DNA of 64,000 nucleotides from DASYHS01 sp035998295 (GCF_035998295.1 NZ_DASYHS010000216.1:1-64000), one strand, 5' to 3'; positions 8,063 through 16,354 are shown, counted from the first letter of the stretch. A program made the numbers and translations. Notes: generated from the sequence alone by a model not told the origin.

Positions 8063-8979
8063 GAGAACAATATGGACGACAGTTTCCGTCTGGCCAGGAC
8101 GGTCAGCCTGTCGGTCGGCCCGAAGGCCTCGAAGAACTTCACGAGCTGCTTGCGGGCGGCCTGCTCGTTCCATTCCCGGTCGCGCCGGACGATCTCCAGC
8201 AGCCCCTTTACCGCCTCCTCGTGCTGGCCGGCCGCATACTGGGCCATGGCGAGGTCGTAGCGGGCCTGATGGTCGTCGGGATCGCGGGCGAGGCGCTCGT
8301 TCAGCTCGCCCACCGGGCCGAGATCGGCGGTCTGGCGGTGCAGCTCGAGCGCGGTGCGCACGGCCGCGACGTCCTTGTCGGCTGCGAGCTCGGGCGGGAG
8401 CTGGTCGAGCAGGGCCTGGGCCTGGTCGGCCTCGCCCTTGGCCATGAAGACGCGCGCCAGGCCCGCATAGGCCGCACCCGAGGTCGGGTCGGCCTGGACG
8501 ATCTGGCTGTAGATGGCGCCCGCGGTGTCGGGGTCGCCGGCCTCCAGGGCCTCCTTGGCGGCGGCCAGCGCCTCCTCGATGCCGTCGTCCCCGCCCTCGC
8601 CCGCCGCCTTGGCCAGCCGCTCGATCCACTGCTTGATCTGGGATTCCGGCTGCGCGCCCATGAAGCCGTCGATCGGGCGGCCCTGGAAGAAGGCGAAGAC
8701 GGCCGGGATCGACTGGACGCGGAGCTGGCCCGCGATCTGCGGGTTGTCGTCGATGTTGATCTTGACCAGCCGCACCTTGCCGCGTGCCGCCTTGACGGTC
8801 TTCTCCAGCACCGGGCCCAGCTGCTTGCACGGGCCGCACCAGGGCGCCCAGAAGTCGACGACGACGGGGACGGTGCGCGACGCCTCGACGACGTCGGTCA
8901 TGAACGCGCGGTCGCTGCTGTCCTTGACCAGGTCGGCATCGGTCGGGGTGCCGGCGGGCGGGCTGAAGATGGGCTGCAT
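8059..8979 (-). CDS. ybbN: Thioredoxin-domain co-chaperone (CnoX/YbbN-like)
   Basis: A 306-residue protein with an N-terminal thioredoxin fold (about residues 15-115) and a C-terminal TPR-type helical region (about 125-306). The redox motif is complete, WCGPC at residues 47-51, unlike E. coli YbbN in which it is degenerate; the cis-proline is in VQSIPAVFAF. CnoX proteins bind unfolded or oxidised clients and hand them to GroEL or DnaK. First gene of the run into the LON-domain gene, with a 4-base overlap. Confidence 0.9.
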   Translation of the reverse strand: MQPIFSPPAGTPTDADLVKDSSDRAFMTDVVEASRTVPVVVDFWAPWCGPCKQLGPVLEKTVKAARGKVRLVKINIDDNPQIAGQLRVQSIPAVFAFFQGRPIDGFMGAQPESQIKQWIERLAKAAGEGGDDGIEEALAAAKEALEAGDPDTAGAIYSQIVQADPTSGAAYAGLARVFMAKGEADQAQALLDQLPPELAADKDVAAVRTALELHRQTADLGPVGELNERLARDPDDHQARYDLAMAQYAAGQHEEAVKGLLEIVRRDREWNEQAARKQLVKFFEAFGPTDRLTVLARRKLSSILFS

Positions 8980-9054
8980 GATGGCGTCCTATTCTCGGGC
9001 TGCGTGTTACATGAGTTCGGGCGTTCGTTTTGCAAGCGGCACCCCCGGGAGCCT

Positions 9055-9597
9055 TCAGCTTCCGGAAGGCGGACCCAGATCGACGATCTCCGGCTCGTGT
9101 CCCGTCGCCCGCAGGAAGCGCAGCAGGTCGGCGCTGCGGATCGCGGTCGTGCGGTCGTTGATCAGCGGATGGTAGTTCAAGAGCTCGTGCGCGGTCATCG
9201 CGCGTTCCAGCACGACCGTGACCAGGTGCTCGCGGTCGTTCAGGACCGAGAACGGGGTGACGGCGCCCGGCCTCACGCCCAGCGTCTCCCACAGCAGCTC
9301 GGGCCTGCCGAAGGACAGCCGGGCCGAGCCGATGCGGCGGTCGAGCGTCTTGAGGTCGACGGCGGTGTCCTCCAGCGCGACCACCAGCCAGAGCCGGTTC
9401 TTCTTGTCCTTCAGGAACAGGTTCTTGCAGTGGCCGCCCGGCAGCTCGCCGCGCAGCGCCTTGCTGTCCTCGACCGTGAACAGCGGCGGATGCGACACGG
9501 TCGTGGTGCGGATGCCGTGCGCGTCGAGGAAGGCGAACAGGTCCTCCGGCGTCGCCGGAGCCCGGTCCAGGGGCTGTGTTTCGAGGGTGTCGGTCAT
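9055..9597 (-). CDS. Prolyl-tRNA editing protein, ProXp-ala/YbaK family
   Basis: A 180-residue free-standing editing domain. The visible core is HPPLFTVEDSKALRGELPGGHCKNLFLKD-like (about 37-65), where the lysine of CKNLFLKDKK is the family's key residue, and GAVTPFSVLND near 115, typical of ProXp-ala (formerly PrdX), which removes alanine mischarged on tRNA-Pro. The chosen ATG gives MTDTLETQ; upstream readings run into the tRNA promoter. It is separated by 75 bases from the CnoX gene and may be its own unit. Confidence 0.85.
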   Translation of the reverse strand: MTDTLETQPLDRAPATPEDLFAFLDAHGIRTTTVSHPPLFTVEDSKALRGELPGGHCKNLFLKDKKNRLWLVVALEDTAVDLKTLDRRIGSARLSFGRPELLWETLGVRPGAVTPFSVLNDREHLVTVVLERAMTAHELLNYHPLINDRTTAIRSADLLRFLRATGHEPEIVDLGPPSGS

Positions 9598-9655
9598 GGC
9601 GGGAGCCGTTATAGCGCGCCGATCGCGATGCGACAAATCCCGCCCGCTTTCGCCC

Positions 9656-9683
9656 TTGCTTTCTGTCCGGCAATCCGTATAGT
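9656..9683 (+). promoter_or_regulatory. Sigma70-type promoter for tRNA-Gly pair
   Basis: TTGCTT at 9656-9661 and TATAGT at 9678-9683 are separated by 16 bases. The minus-10 matches the consensus at five of six positions. The first tRNA begins 40 bases downstream, so a short 5' leader would be trimmed by RNase P. Confidence 0.6.
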
Positions 9684-9723
9684 CCGCGCTCACCGCCGGT
9701 CATACCCGGACCGGCCGCCGGAT

Positions 9724-9798
9724 GCGGGCGTAGCTCAGGGGTAGAGCACAACCTTGCCAAGGTTGGGGTCGAGGGTTCGAATCCCTTCGCCCGCTCCA
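9724..9798 (+). tRNA. tRNA-Gly (anticodon GCC), copy 1
   Basis: A full 75-base cloverleaf: acceptor GCGGGCG pairs with CGCCCGC, the D arm is GCTC...GAGC, the anticodon stem CAACC/GGTTG encloses the loop TTGCCAA with anticodon GCC, and the T arm contains GGTTCGAATCC. Discriminator is T and the CCA end is encoded (9796-9798). Confidence 0.97.
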
Positions 9799-9836
9799 GT
9801 TTCAGGAATTCCGGCGACGACTGTCGAACGCTCAGG

Positions 9837-9911
9837 GCGGGCGTAGCTCAGGGGTAGAGCACAACCTTGCCAAGGTTGGGGTCGAGGGTTCGAATCCCTT
9901 CGCCCGCTCCA
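9837..9911 (+). tRNA. tRNA-Gly (anticodon GCC), copy 2
   Basis: Identical over all 75 bases to the copy at 9724-9798, including encoded CCA, after a 38-base spacer with no promoter of its own. The two are probably processed from one transcript. Identity indicates recent duplication or gene conversion. Confidence 0.97.
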
Positions 9912-10022
9912 GTCTCCTCCCGGACATCCAGGTTTCGTGCCGACCCGGCGTCGGGTCGCCCGTCGCCCTTGGACGGCAACCATGCCCCGGTGCAGAATGG
10001 CTGTAGACCGAGGAGCACGGCG

Positions 10023-10727
10023 ATGGTCCCGACCTACGAGACGGCCCTGATCGTCGGGGCGGGCGAGGGGCTGAGCGCGTCGCTCGTCCGCATCCTGACC
10101 GGCGAGGGCGGCATGCGCGTCGCGCTCGCCGCCCGCAACGCCGAAAAGCTGCGGGACCTCGCGAAGGAGACCGATGCCGCGGCGTTCGCATGCGACGCGT
10201 CCGATCCCTCCCAGGTCGAGGCTCTTTTCGCGGAGGCCGAGCGCCATTTCGGCACCCCGCCCGACGTCGTCGTCTACAATCCGAGCGCGCGCCTGCGCGG
10301 TCCCCTCGTCGAACTCGATCCGGCCGGGGTTGAGCGGGTGCTGGCGGTGACCGCCCATGGCGGTTTCCTGGTCGCGCAGGCCGCCGCGCGGCGCATGCTG
10401 CCCCGGGGCAACGGCGCGATCCTGTTCACCGGCGCCTCGGCGAGCGTGAAGGGCTATCCCGGCTCCGCCCCGTTCGCGATGGGCAAGTTCGCCCTGCGCG
10501 GACTCGCCCAGAGCATTGCGCGCGAATTGGCGCCGCTCGGCATCCACGTCGCCCATTTCGTCATCGACGGGGCGATCCGGAGCGCACGGCGGCCGGAGCC
10601 TGCCGACGCCCCCGATTCCATGCTCGATCCCGATGCCATCGCGCGCAGCTACCTGCATGTGCTGCGCCAGGACCGCAGCGCCTGGACCTGGGAGGTCGAG
10701 TTCCGGCCCTGGGTCGAAAGGTTCTAG
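10023..10727 (+). CDS. Atypical short-chain dehydrogenase (Tyr replaced by Phe)
   Basis: A 234-residue Rossmann protein of the SDR superfamily. The nucleotide loop is IVGAGEGLSASL (residues 10-21), a variant of TGxxxGIG, and the usual NNAG is YNPS (85-88). At the catalytic site the expected YxxxK is FAMGK, with Phe151 where Tyr should be and Lys155 kept; a serine is present at 139. Loss of the catalytic Tyr suggests a non-canonical reductase, an isomerase-like or a regulatory NAD(P)-sensing role. Start ATG follows GGAGCACGGCG. It is monocistronic. Confidence 0.82.
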   Translation: MVPTYETALIVGAGEGLSASLVRILTGEGGMRVALAARNAEKLRDLAKETDAAAFACDASDPSQVEALFAEAERHFGTPPDVVVYNPSARLRGPLVELDPAGVERVLAVTAHGGFLVAQAAARRMLPRGNGAILFTGASASVKGYPGSAPFAMGKFALRGLAQSIARELAPLGIHVAHFVIDGAIRSARRPEPADAPDSMLDPDAIARSYLHVLRQDRSAWTWEVEFRPWVERF

Positions 10728-10827
10728 CCGGGCTCCGGACGAGCGGGTGTCGATCCTCCCGACGTCACGAACCACCCCGCCCGATCGTCATGGAACCGAC
10801 CCGCAACGAGACGGACGGAGAGAACCC

Positions 10828-11259
10828 ATGCACGACACCAGTACCGGCTGCGCGCCGCTGCTCGCCTTCACCAACCCCGCCGGGCTCTACGACGCTTCGG
10901 CCAATGGCTATTCCCACGTCGCCGCGGTGGCGCCGGGGGCGCGGCTGGTCTTCGTCGCCGGCCAGGGCGGCGAGAACGGGAAGGGCGAGCTGCCGGCGGA
11001 TTTCCGCCTCCAGGTCCGCCAGGCCATGGACAACCTGCGCACCGCGCTGGCGGCGGCCGGCGCCGGGCCGGGCGACGTCGCCAAGCTCACCGTGCTCGTG
11101 GTCGGCCACGACGAGGAGCGGCTGCACGTCTTCGGCGCCGAGCTCGAGCGCGCCTTCGGCAGCGGCGCCAAGCCGGCCTGCACGCTGATCCCGGTCCCCC
11201 GCCTGGCCCTCGACGGCATGCTGTTCGAGATCGAGGCGACCGCGGTGCTGCCCGCCTAG
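10828..11259 (+). CDS. RidA-family protein (YjgF/YER057c/UK114)
   Basis: A 143-residue small enamine/imine deaminase-like protein: LVFVAGQGGENGKGELPADF, then QVRQAMDNLRTALAAAGAG and the C-terminal strand ALDGMLFEIEATAVL. In true RidA the catalytic arginine lies in a CxxRxxV-type segment; here the segment reads ACTLIPVPRLALDGMLFEIE, with Arg in the VPRLAL stretch, so activity is plausible but the subfamily is not RidA proper. Start ATG is preceded by GGAGAGA. Its stop overlaps the convergent GST gene by 4 bases. Confidence 0.85.
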   Translation: MHDTSTGCAPLLAFTNPAGLYDASANGYSHVAAVAPGARLVFVAGQGGENGKGELPADFRLQVRQAMDNLRTALAAAGAGPGDVAKLTVLVVGHDEERLHVFGAELERAFGSGAKPACTLIPVPRLALDGMLFEIEATAVLPA

Positions 11260-11942
11260 GGCGTGCCGCCGAACAGGCTGCGCCGCTCGTCCCGGGACAG
11301 GGGCTGGGCACCGGCATAGACGTCCTCCACGCCTTCATAGGCGCGGATGGTTGCCGGACGGGCGGCGATCGCCTCGAACCAGCGCTTCACGTTCGGGACG
11401 TCGTCGAGGTCCTGCCCGTGCGCGGCGTGCGGCACGATCCAGGGATACGTCGCCATGTCGGCGATCGAATAGTCGCCGGCGATGTAGGCCCGGCCGGCGA
11501 GCCGGCGGTCGAGCACGCCGTAGAGCCGCGCCGTCTCGCGCCGGTAGCGGTCGATCGCGTAGGGCAGCGTCTCCGGCGCGTGGACGGCGAAATGGCCGTT
11601 CTGGCCGGCCATCGGCCCGAGGCCGCCGACCTGCCAGAACAGCCACTGCAGCACCTCCGTCTCGCCGCGCAGGTCCGCGGGCAGGAAGCGCCCGGTCCTG
11701 CGCGCGAGATAGAGCAGCATCGCGCCGGACTCGAACAGCGGCAGCGGGCCGCGGCCGTCCCCGGGCGCGTCGTCGACGAGTGCCGGAATGCGCCCGTTCG
11801 GCGAGATCGCGAGGAAGCCCGGCTCGTGCTGCTCGCCCCGCGACAGGCTGATCGGGACGACCCGGTAGGGCAGCCCCGCCTCCTCCATGAACAGCTTCAT
11901 CTTCAGGCCGTTCGGCGTCGCCGAGAAGTAAAGGTCGATCAT
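11256..11942 (-). CDS. Glutathione S-transferase, Nu/YfcG-like
   Basis: A 228-residue GST: thioredoxin-like N domain MIDLYFSATPNGLKMKLFMEE with the G-site cis-Pro region GRIPAL and ESGAMLLYLA, then an all-helical C domain with QWLFWQVGGLGPMAGQNGHF and the N-capping motif YSIADMATYPWI. The QxGGLGPMxGQ block is characteristic of the YfcG/YghU-like disulfide-bond oxidoreductase GSTs. Active-site Thr/Asn (TPNG, residues 9-12) fits that group. It ends head-to-head with RidA. Confidence 0.9.
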   Translation of the reverse strand: MIDLYFSATPNGLKMKLFMEEAGLPYRVVPISLSRGEQHEPGFLAISPNGRIPALVDDAPGDGRGPLPLFESGAMLLYLARRTGRFLPADLRGETEVLQWLFWQVGGLGPMAGQNGHFAVHAPETLPYAIDRYRRETARLYGVLDRRLAGRAYIAGDYSIADMATYPWIVPHAAHGQDLDDVPNVKRWFEAIAARPATIRAYEGVEDVYAGAQPLSRDERRSLFGGTP

Positions 11943-12089
11943 GCTCCCCCCGCCGGGCGCGGCATGCGCGCGTCGGCAGGTTGGGTGCGGACGCGGCATC
12001 GGGGAAGTGCCACAATCGTGCGACTGCATGGGGCCACTATCGTATGAAGCCCGCGTATGGGGCCATGGCCGGGGAAAATGTCCGGGCCG

Positions 12090-12116
12090 CGTCACAGGCC
12101 GCGGCATCCGATCGTC
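12090..12116 (+). promoter_or_regulatory. Predicted ECF41 sigma-factor promoter
   Basis: CGTCACA at 12090-12096 and CGTC at 12113-12116 are separated by exactly 16 bases. The published ECF41 target consensus is TGTCACA, 16-17 bases, CGTC, so this matches at ten of eleven fixed positions. It lies 38 bases upstream of the carboxymuconolactone decarboxylase start and therefore in front of the ECF41 sigma-factor operon itself, which predicts autoregulation. Confidence 0.65.
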
Positions 12117-12153
12117 GGAGGTGAAAGGCAACGAACCCCGACGGAGACCACCG

Positions 12154-12579
12154 ATGAGCACCAAGCCCGTACGCTACGAGCAGGAGATCCCCGACATGAA
12201 GGCGATGGCCGCGGTCCACGAAGCGATCGACGTCCATGGCCTGGACCGCACGGTCCATCACCTCGTGCAGCTGCGCGCCTCGCAGATCAACCGCTGCGCC
12301 TTCTGCATCAAGATGCACATCCGAGAGGCCCGTGAGGACGGCGAGACGAGCGAGCGTCTCGACCGCATCGTCGTCTGGGACCAGGTGTCGGACTTCAGCG
12401 AGCGCGAGAAGGCCGCGCTGGCCTGGACCGAGGCGCTGACCGGGCTCGACCCCAGGACCGATCTCGGCGGCCTGCGCGCCCGGCTGCGCGAACATTTCTC
12501 CGAGGGAGAGATCGGCGCCCTGACCGCCACGGTCGCGATGATCAATCTCTGGAACCGCATCAACGTGTCGAGGCACTGA
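12154..12579 (+). CDS. Carboxymuconolactone decarboxylase/AhpD-family protein (ECF41 partner)
   Basis: A 141-residue AhpD-like protein with the redox motif CAFC at about residues 49-52 followed by IKMHIREAR, the conserved proton-relay and cysteine signature of alkylhydroperoxidase-like CMD proteins. It then reads LAWTEALTGL and LTATVAMINLWNRINVS. It is the C member of the COE group (carboxymuconolactone decarboxylase, oxidoreductase or epimerase) that accompanies ECF41 sigma factors. One base separates it from the sigma-factor start. Substrate unknown; peroxide or quinone handling is possible. Confidence 0.9.
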   Translation: MSTKPVRYEQEIPDMKAMAAVHEAIDVHGLDRTVHHLVQLRASQINRCAFCIKMHIREAREDGETSERLDRIVVWDQVSDFSEREKAALAWTEALTGLDPRTDLGGLRARLREHFSEGEIGALTATVAMINLWNRINVSRH

Positions 12580-12580
12580 C

Positions 12581-13465
12581 GTGGACGAGCGCGACGACAG
12601 GGTATTCGAGGAGGTCCGCCCGACCCTCCTGGGCCTCGCATACCGCATCCTCGGCTCGCGCGCCGACGCCGAGGACGCGGTGCAGGACACCTTCCTCAAA
12701 TGGCGCACGGCCGACCGCGCCGCGGTCGAGAACCCGGCCGCCTGGCTGACCGCGGCCTGCACCCGGCGCTGCCTCGACCTGCTGCGCTCCGCGCATCGCA
12801 GCCGCGTCGATTACGTCGGCGCTTGGCTGCCCGAACCGGTGCACACCGCGGTCGAGAACGAGGCCGAGCGCCGGCTCGACCTCGCCTCGTCGCTGACCAC
12901 CGCGTTCCTGCTGATGCTGGAGCGCCTGACGCCGAAGGAGCGGGCGGCCTATCTCCTGCACGAGATCTTCGACGTCCCCTATGCCGAGGTGGCGCGGACA
13001 CTGGAGATGCAGGAGCCCGCCTGCCGCAAGCTGGTGTCGCGCGCCAAGGCCCATGTCGAGCAGGCCAAGGTCCGGCATGCCACGCCGGTCGACCGGCAGG
13101 AGGAGCTGCTCTCCGCCTTCCAGGCGGCGGTGGCCGGCGGGACGACCGCCCGGCTGGCCGCCCTGCTGTCGGAGGAGGTCCGCTTCAGCGCCGACGGCGG
13201 CGGCAAGGTGCCGACGGTCCTCGACGTCCTGCAAGGCAAGGCCACGGTTCTCGCCCTGGTCGCGGACCGCCTGCGCGAATGGTGGGCCGGGTACGAGTGG
13301 CTGCGCGCCGACATCAACGGCGGCCGAGGCATCCTGCTGCGCAAGGACGGCGCCACGGTCGCCGCCCTGTCCTTCGCCTATGACGAGGCCGGCCTGGTCA
13401 GCGACGTCTTCGTGATGCGCAACCCCGACAAGCTCGCCGCGCTCGGCGCCGGCGCGATCCACTAA
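12581..13465 (+). CDS. sigJ: ECF41-family sigma factor (SigJ-like) with C-terminal SnoaL-like domain
   Basis: A 294-residue extracytoplasmic-function sigma factor. Region 2 is residues 8-75 (LAYRILGSRADAEDAVQDTF), region 4 about 105-160 (LTPKERAAYLLHEIFDVPYAEVA) and a SnoaL/NTF2-like domain follows from about 172. All three group signatures are present: WLPEP at 82-86, DGGGK at 205-209 and NPDKL at 281-285. In this group the C-terminal extension replaces an anti-sigma factor and tunes activity. Start is GTG, one base after the CMD stop. Confidence 0.93.
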   Translation: MDERDDRVFEEVRPTLLGLAYRILGSRADAEDAVQDTFLKWRTADRAAVENPAAWLTAACTRRCLDLLRSAHRSRVDYVGAWLPEPVHTAVENEAERRLDLASSLTTAFLLMLERLTPKERAAYLLHEIFDVPYAEVARTLEMQEPACRKLVSRAKAHVEQAKVRHATPVDRQEELLSAFQAAVAGGTTARLAALLSEEVRFSADGGGKVPTVLDVLQGKATVLALVADRLREWWAGYEWLRADINGGRGILLRKDGATVAALSFAYDEAGLVSDVFVMRNPDKLAALGAGAIH

Positions 13466-13502
13466 GCCGCACCCCCTTCCTGCCCTTCCCCGAGGTATCG
13501 AC

Positions 13503-14999
13503 ATGCCCGAAGCCGGCAACGCCCCACCCGTGCCCGGGTGGCGCGCCCTCTTCACCGGACGCACCGCCGTCCACTCGCTGGCGCTCGCCGGCGGCGTCGC
13601 CCTCCACGCCCTCAACATCTACGTCGCCATCACCATCATGCCCTCCGCCGTCGCCGATATCGGCGGGCTCGACTGGTACGCCTGGAGCACGACGCTGTTC
13701 GTCGTCGCCTCGATCCTGGGCTCCGCGCTGTCGGCGCGGCTGCTCGATCGGGCGGGTGCTCGCGGCGCCTACGTCGCCGCCACCCTGGTGTTCGCCGTCG
13801 GCACCCTCGCCTGCGCGGCGGCGCCGAGCATGGCGGCACTCCTCCTCGGCCGCTTCGTCCAGGGTTTCGGCGGCGGCCTGCTCTACGCGCTCGCCTACGG
13901 CGTGATCCGCCTGGTCCTGCCGGAAGCGCTGTGGTCGCGGGCGATCGGCCTGATCTCGGCGACCTGGGGCGTCGCCACGCTGGTCGGCCCGGCACTCGGC
14001 GGCGTCTTCGCGGAGCTGGGGGAATGGCGCGCCGCGTTCTGGTCGCTGGTCCCCGTCGCCGCCGGCTTCGCGGCACTCGCGCTCGCGGTGCTGCCCCGGC
14101 GCGGCACGGGCGAAGGCGAAAGCGGGGAGGCGGCGGCGCTGCCGGTGCCGCAGCTCCTGCTGCTGGCCGGCGCCGTGCTGGCGCTGTCGGTCGGCAGCAT
14201 CGGCCGCGAGTTCGCATGGAACGCCGGCGGCATCGCCGGAGCGCTCGCCGCGGTCGGGCTGCTGATCGCGGTCGAGCGGCGCTCGCGCACCCGCCTGCTT
14301 CCCTCGGGCGCGTTCTCCGCCGGGGCGCCGCTCGGCGCGCTCTACGCGACGGCGGCGCTGCTGGTGATGGGCATGCAGCCGGAGATCTTCGTGCCCTACC
14401 TGCTCCAGCTCCTGCACGGGCAGCCGCCGCTGGCCGCGGGCTATCTGGCGGCGCTGATGGCGATCGGCTGGACGCTCGGCTCCATGGCCGGCGCCCGGTG
14501 CGACGGTGCCGCGGCGCGCCGCGCCGTCGTCGCCGGCCCTGCCTGCGGGCTCGCGGGGCTCGTCCTGCTGGCCTGCTTCCTGCCGGTCCGGGGCGGCGGC
14601 GACTGGGCGGTGCTCGCCCCGGTCTGCGCCGGGCTGGTCGCGGTCGGATTCGGCATCGGGCTCGCCTGGCCGCATCTCGTGACCGGGGTGTTCCGGGCCG
14701 CGCCCGCGTCCGAACGCGGCCTCGCCGCGGCGGCGGTCACCACGGTCCAGCTGTTCGCGACCGCGTTCGGCGCGGCGGCCGCCGGGATGACGGCGAACCT
14801 CGCCGGCATCGCCGCGCCGGGTGGTCCGGCCGGGGCGTCGTCCGCCGCCTTGTGGCTGTGCGCCCTGTTCGCGCCGGCGCCGGCCCTCGCCATCCTCACG
14901 GCGCTCCGCGCCGCGAGGTCGCGGGCCGGGGATCAGGACAGCCCTTCGCTCCGCAACGCGGCCTGCACGGACGGGCGTCCCTCGACCAGTGCCGCGTGA
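13503..14999 (+). CDS. MFS transporter, DHA2/EmrB-like
   Basis: A 498-residue inner-membrane protein with about 14 hydrophobic helices. Motif A-like loop SARLLDRAGARGAY follows helix 2, and GLISATWGVATLVGPALGGVFAE is the motif C antiporter signature of drug/H+ antiporters. It is 37 bases after the ECF41 gene on the same strand and could be part of its regulon, exporting a toxic compound; this is inference. The last 67 bases overlap the convergent GST, and the C-terminal tail after about residue 470 is polar and may be non-essential. Confidence 0.87.
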   Translation: MPEAGNAPPVPGWRALFTGRTAVHSLALAGGVALHALNIYVAITIMPSAVADIGGLDWYAWSTTLFVVASILGSALSARLLDRAGARGAYVAATLVFAVGTLACAAAPSMAALLLGRFVQGFGGGLLYALAYGVIRLVLPEALWSRAIGLISATWGVATLVGPALGGVFAELGEWRAAFWSLVPVAAGFAALALAVLPRRGTGEGESGEAAALPVPQLLLLAGAVLALSVGSIGREFAWNAGGIAGALAAVGLLIAVERRSRTRLLPSGAFSAGAPLGALYATAALLVMGMQPEIFVPYLLQLLHGQPPLAAGYLAALMAIGWTLGSMAGARCDGAAARRAVVAGPACGLAGLVLLACFLPVRGGGDWAVLAPVCAGLVAVGFGIGLAWPHLVTGVFRAAPASERGLAAAAVTTVQLFATAFGAAAAGMTANLAGIAAPGGPAGASSAALWLCALFAPAPALAILTALRAARSRAGDQDSPSLRNAACTDGRPSTSAA

Positions 15000-15517
15000 G
15001 CGGCGACCGGCCCGGGGAGCGGCACGCCGAGCGTGCCCGCCCATCTCGACATCACGTAGAGGAAGGCGTCGGCGGCGCCGAACCTGCCGTCGAGCAGGTA
15101 GCCGCCCTCGATGCGCCCGGCCAGCCAGTCGAAGCGGCCGGCCACCGCCTCGGCCATCTGGTCCCGCTCCGCGTCGCCGGCCGGGAAGAACAGGCGGATG
15201 AACGGCTTGTGCAGCTCGGTCGACAGGAAGGCGAGCATTTCGATCAGCCGGGTGCGCCCGGCCTCGTCGCGCGGCGCCAGCTCCGGCGCCTGCCGGGACA
15301 GCCAGTCCAGGATGGCGACGTTCTCGGTCAGGACCCGGCCGTCCTCGAAGGCCAGCGCCGGGACGTAGCCCTTGGGATTGACCGCGGCGAAGTTGTCGCC
15401 GGCCTCGGTGCGCCGGGTCGGGATGTCGACCCGGATCGGCTCGTAGGCCAGGCCCGCTTCGTGCAGCAGGATGTGCGCGGCCAGGCTGCAGGCGCCGGGT
15501 GCGTGGTAGAACTTCAT
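14933..15517 (-). CDS. Glutathione S-transferase, beta-class-like
   Basis: A 194-residue GST starting MKFYHAPGACSLAAHILLHEAGL, where Cys10 in PGACSLA is the signature active-site cysteine of bacterial beta-class GSTs. The G-site continues NPKGYVPAL and LTENVAILDWL; the C domain has FGAADAFLYVMSRWA. It is first in a minus-strand run only by position; the ArsR/SRPBCC pair transcribes toward it, and the 16-base gap after the SRPBCC stop suggests a three-gene unit ArsR, SRPBCC, GST. Confidence 0.9.
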   Translation of the reverse strand: MKFYHAPGACSLAAHILLHEAGLAYEPIRVDIPTRRTEAGDNFAAVNPKGYVPALAFEDGRVLTENVAILDWLSRQAPELAPRDEAGRTRLIEMLAFLSTELHKPFIRLFFPAGDAERDQMAEAVAGRFDWLAGRIEGGYLLDGRFGAADAFLYVMSRWAGTLGVPLPGPVAAHAALVEGRPSVQAALRSEGLS

Positions 15518-15533
15518 GGCTCTGCCCTCCCGC

Positions 15534-16007
15534 TCAGGCGCCGCCGCCGGCGGGCTCGACCTCGAGCGTCAGCTTGTCGAGCATCTCGGTCCAGCCGGCC
15601 TCGTGGCCCTCGGGCCGGTCGAGGCCATCGAGATAGGCCCCCTGCTCGGTGAAGACGAGCCGGCAGCCCCCGCGCTCCGGCCGCAGGTCCACGGTCACGA
15701 GGCCGATGAACGACCGCCTGCCGCCGGCGGTCATGACGCTGGAGGAGACGATGCGCGTGTCCTGCACGATGTCCTCGTAGCGGTTCTCGGTCACGTAGGT
15801 CTCGCCGCCCTCGGGGCCGAACCGGCAGCGGTCTCCCCCGCCGACCTGGAAGTCGAAGCGCTCATACGCGACGTGCCACCCCTCGCCGGGGGAGCCCCAG
15901 CGCAGCAGGGCCTTCGGGTCGGACCAGGCCGCGAAGACCCGGGCCGGCGTGGCGCGGTAGAAGCGGTCGAGCGTGACGGTGCCGTGCACCACGATGCGGT
16001 CGGTCAT
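15534..16007 (-). CDS. SRPBCC/AHSA1-family protein
   Basis: A 157-residue START-like (SRPBCC) protein of the activator-of-Hsp90 homology type: IVVHGTVTLDRFYRATPARVFAAWSDP at the N terminus, then VGGGDRCRFGPEG and the C-terminal helix EGHEAGWTEMLDKLTLEV. These small hydrophobic-pocket proteins commonly pair with ArsR regulators. Here the start overlaps the ArsR stop by 4 bases, so the pair is translationally coupled; the ligand is unknown. Confidence 0.9.
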   Translation of the reverse strand: MTDRIVVHGTVTLDRFYRATPARVFAAWSDPKALLRWGSPGEGWHVAYERFDFQVGGGDRCRFGPEGGETYVTENRYEDIVQDTRIVSSSVMTAGGRRSFIGLVTVDLRPERGGCRLVFTEQGAYLDGLDRPEGHEAGWTEMLDKLTLEVEPAGGGA

Positions 16008-16354
16008 GGATTCTTCTCCTCGGGGTCTTCGTGTGTCTGGTCCAGGTACTCGCCCAGCCGGTCCAGGCGGCGCTCCCAGAACATGCGCCGCTCCCGGAAC
16101 CACCGCTCGGCGAGGCGCATGGCGTCGGGGTCCATCCGGCAGGTGCGCACGCGCCCGACCTTCTCCGACCGCACCAGCCCGCTGGCCTCCAGCATCCGCA
16201 GATGCTGCATCACCGCCGGCAGCGACATCGCGAGCGGCCCGGCCAGCTCGCCGACCGAAGCCGGCCCGCGGCACAGCCGCTCGACCATCGCGCGCCGCGA
16301 CGGATCGGCGAGGGCCTGGAAGACGACGTCGAGTGGGTCTGATTGGTCAGGCAT
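16004..16354 (-). CDS. ArsR-family transcriptional regulator
   Basis: A 116-residue winged-helix repressor: VVFQALADPSRRAMVERLCRGPASVGELA, recognition helix SLPAVMQHLRMLEASGLV and wing KVGRVRTCRMDP. There is no metal-binding ELCVCDL motif, so it belongs to the AHSA1-associated subgroup. No Shine-Dalgarno precedes the chosen ATG; minus-strand hexamers TTGCCT and TACTTA, 17 bases apart, would place transcription start at this ATG, suggesting a leaderless mRNA. A GTG nine codons upstream is the alternative start. Confidence 0.88.
   Translation of the reverse strand: MPDQSDPLDVVFQALADPSRRAMVERLCRGPASVGELAGPLAMSLPAVMQHLRMLEASGLVRSEKVGRVRTCRMDPDAMRLAERWFRERRMFWERRLDRLGEYLDQTHEDPEEKNP

Noticed and set aside
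9735..10191. Minus-strand frames with RTLDPNLGKVVLYP-like peptides
   Set aside because: They are antisense readings of the two tRNA-Gly genes and are a well-known annotation artefact.
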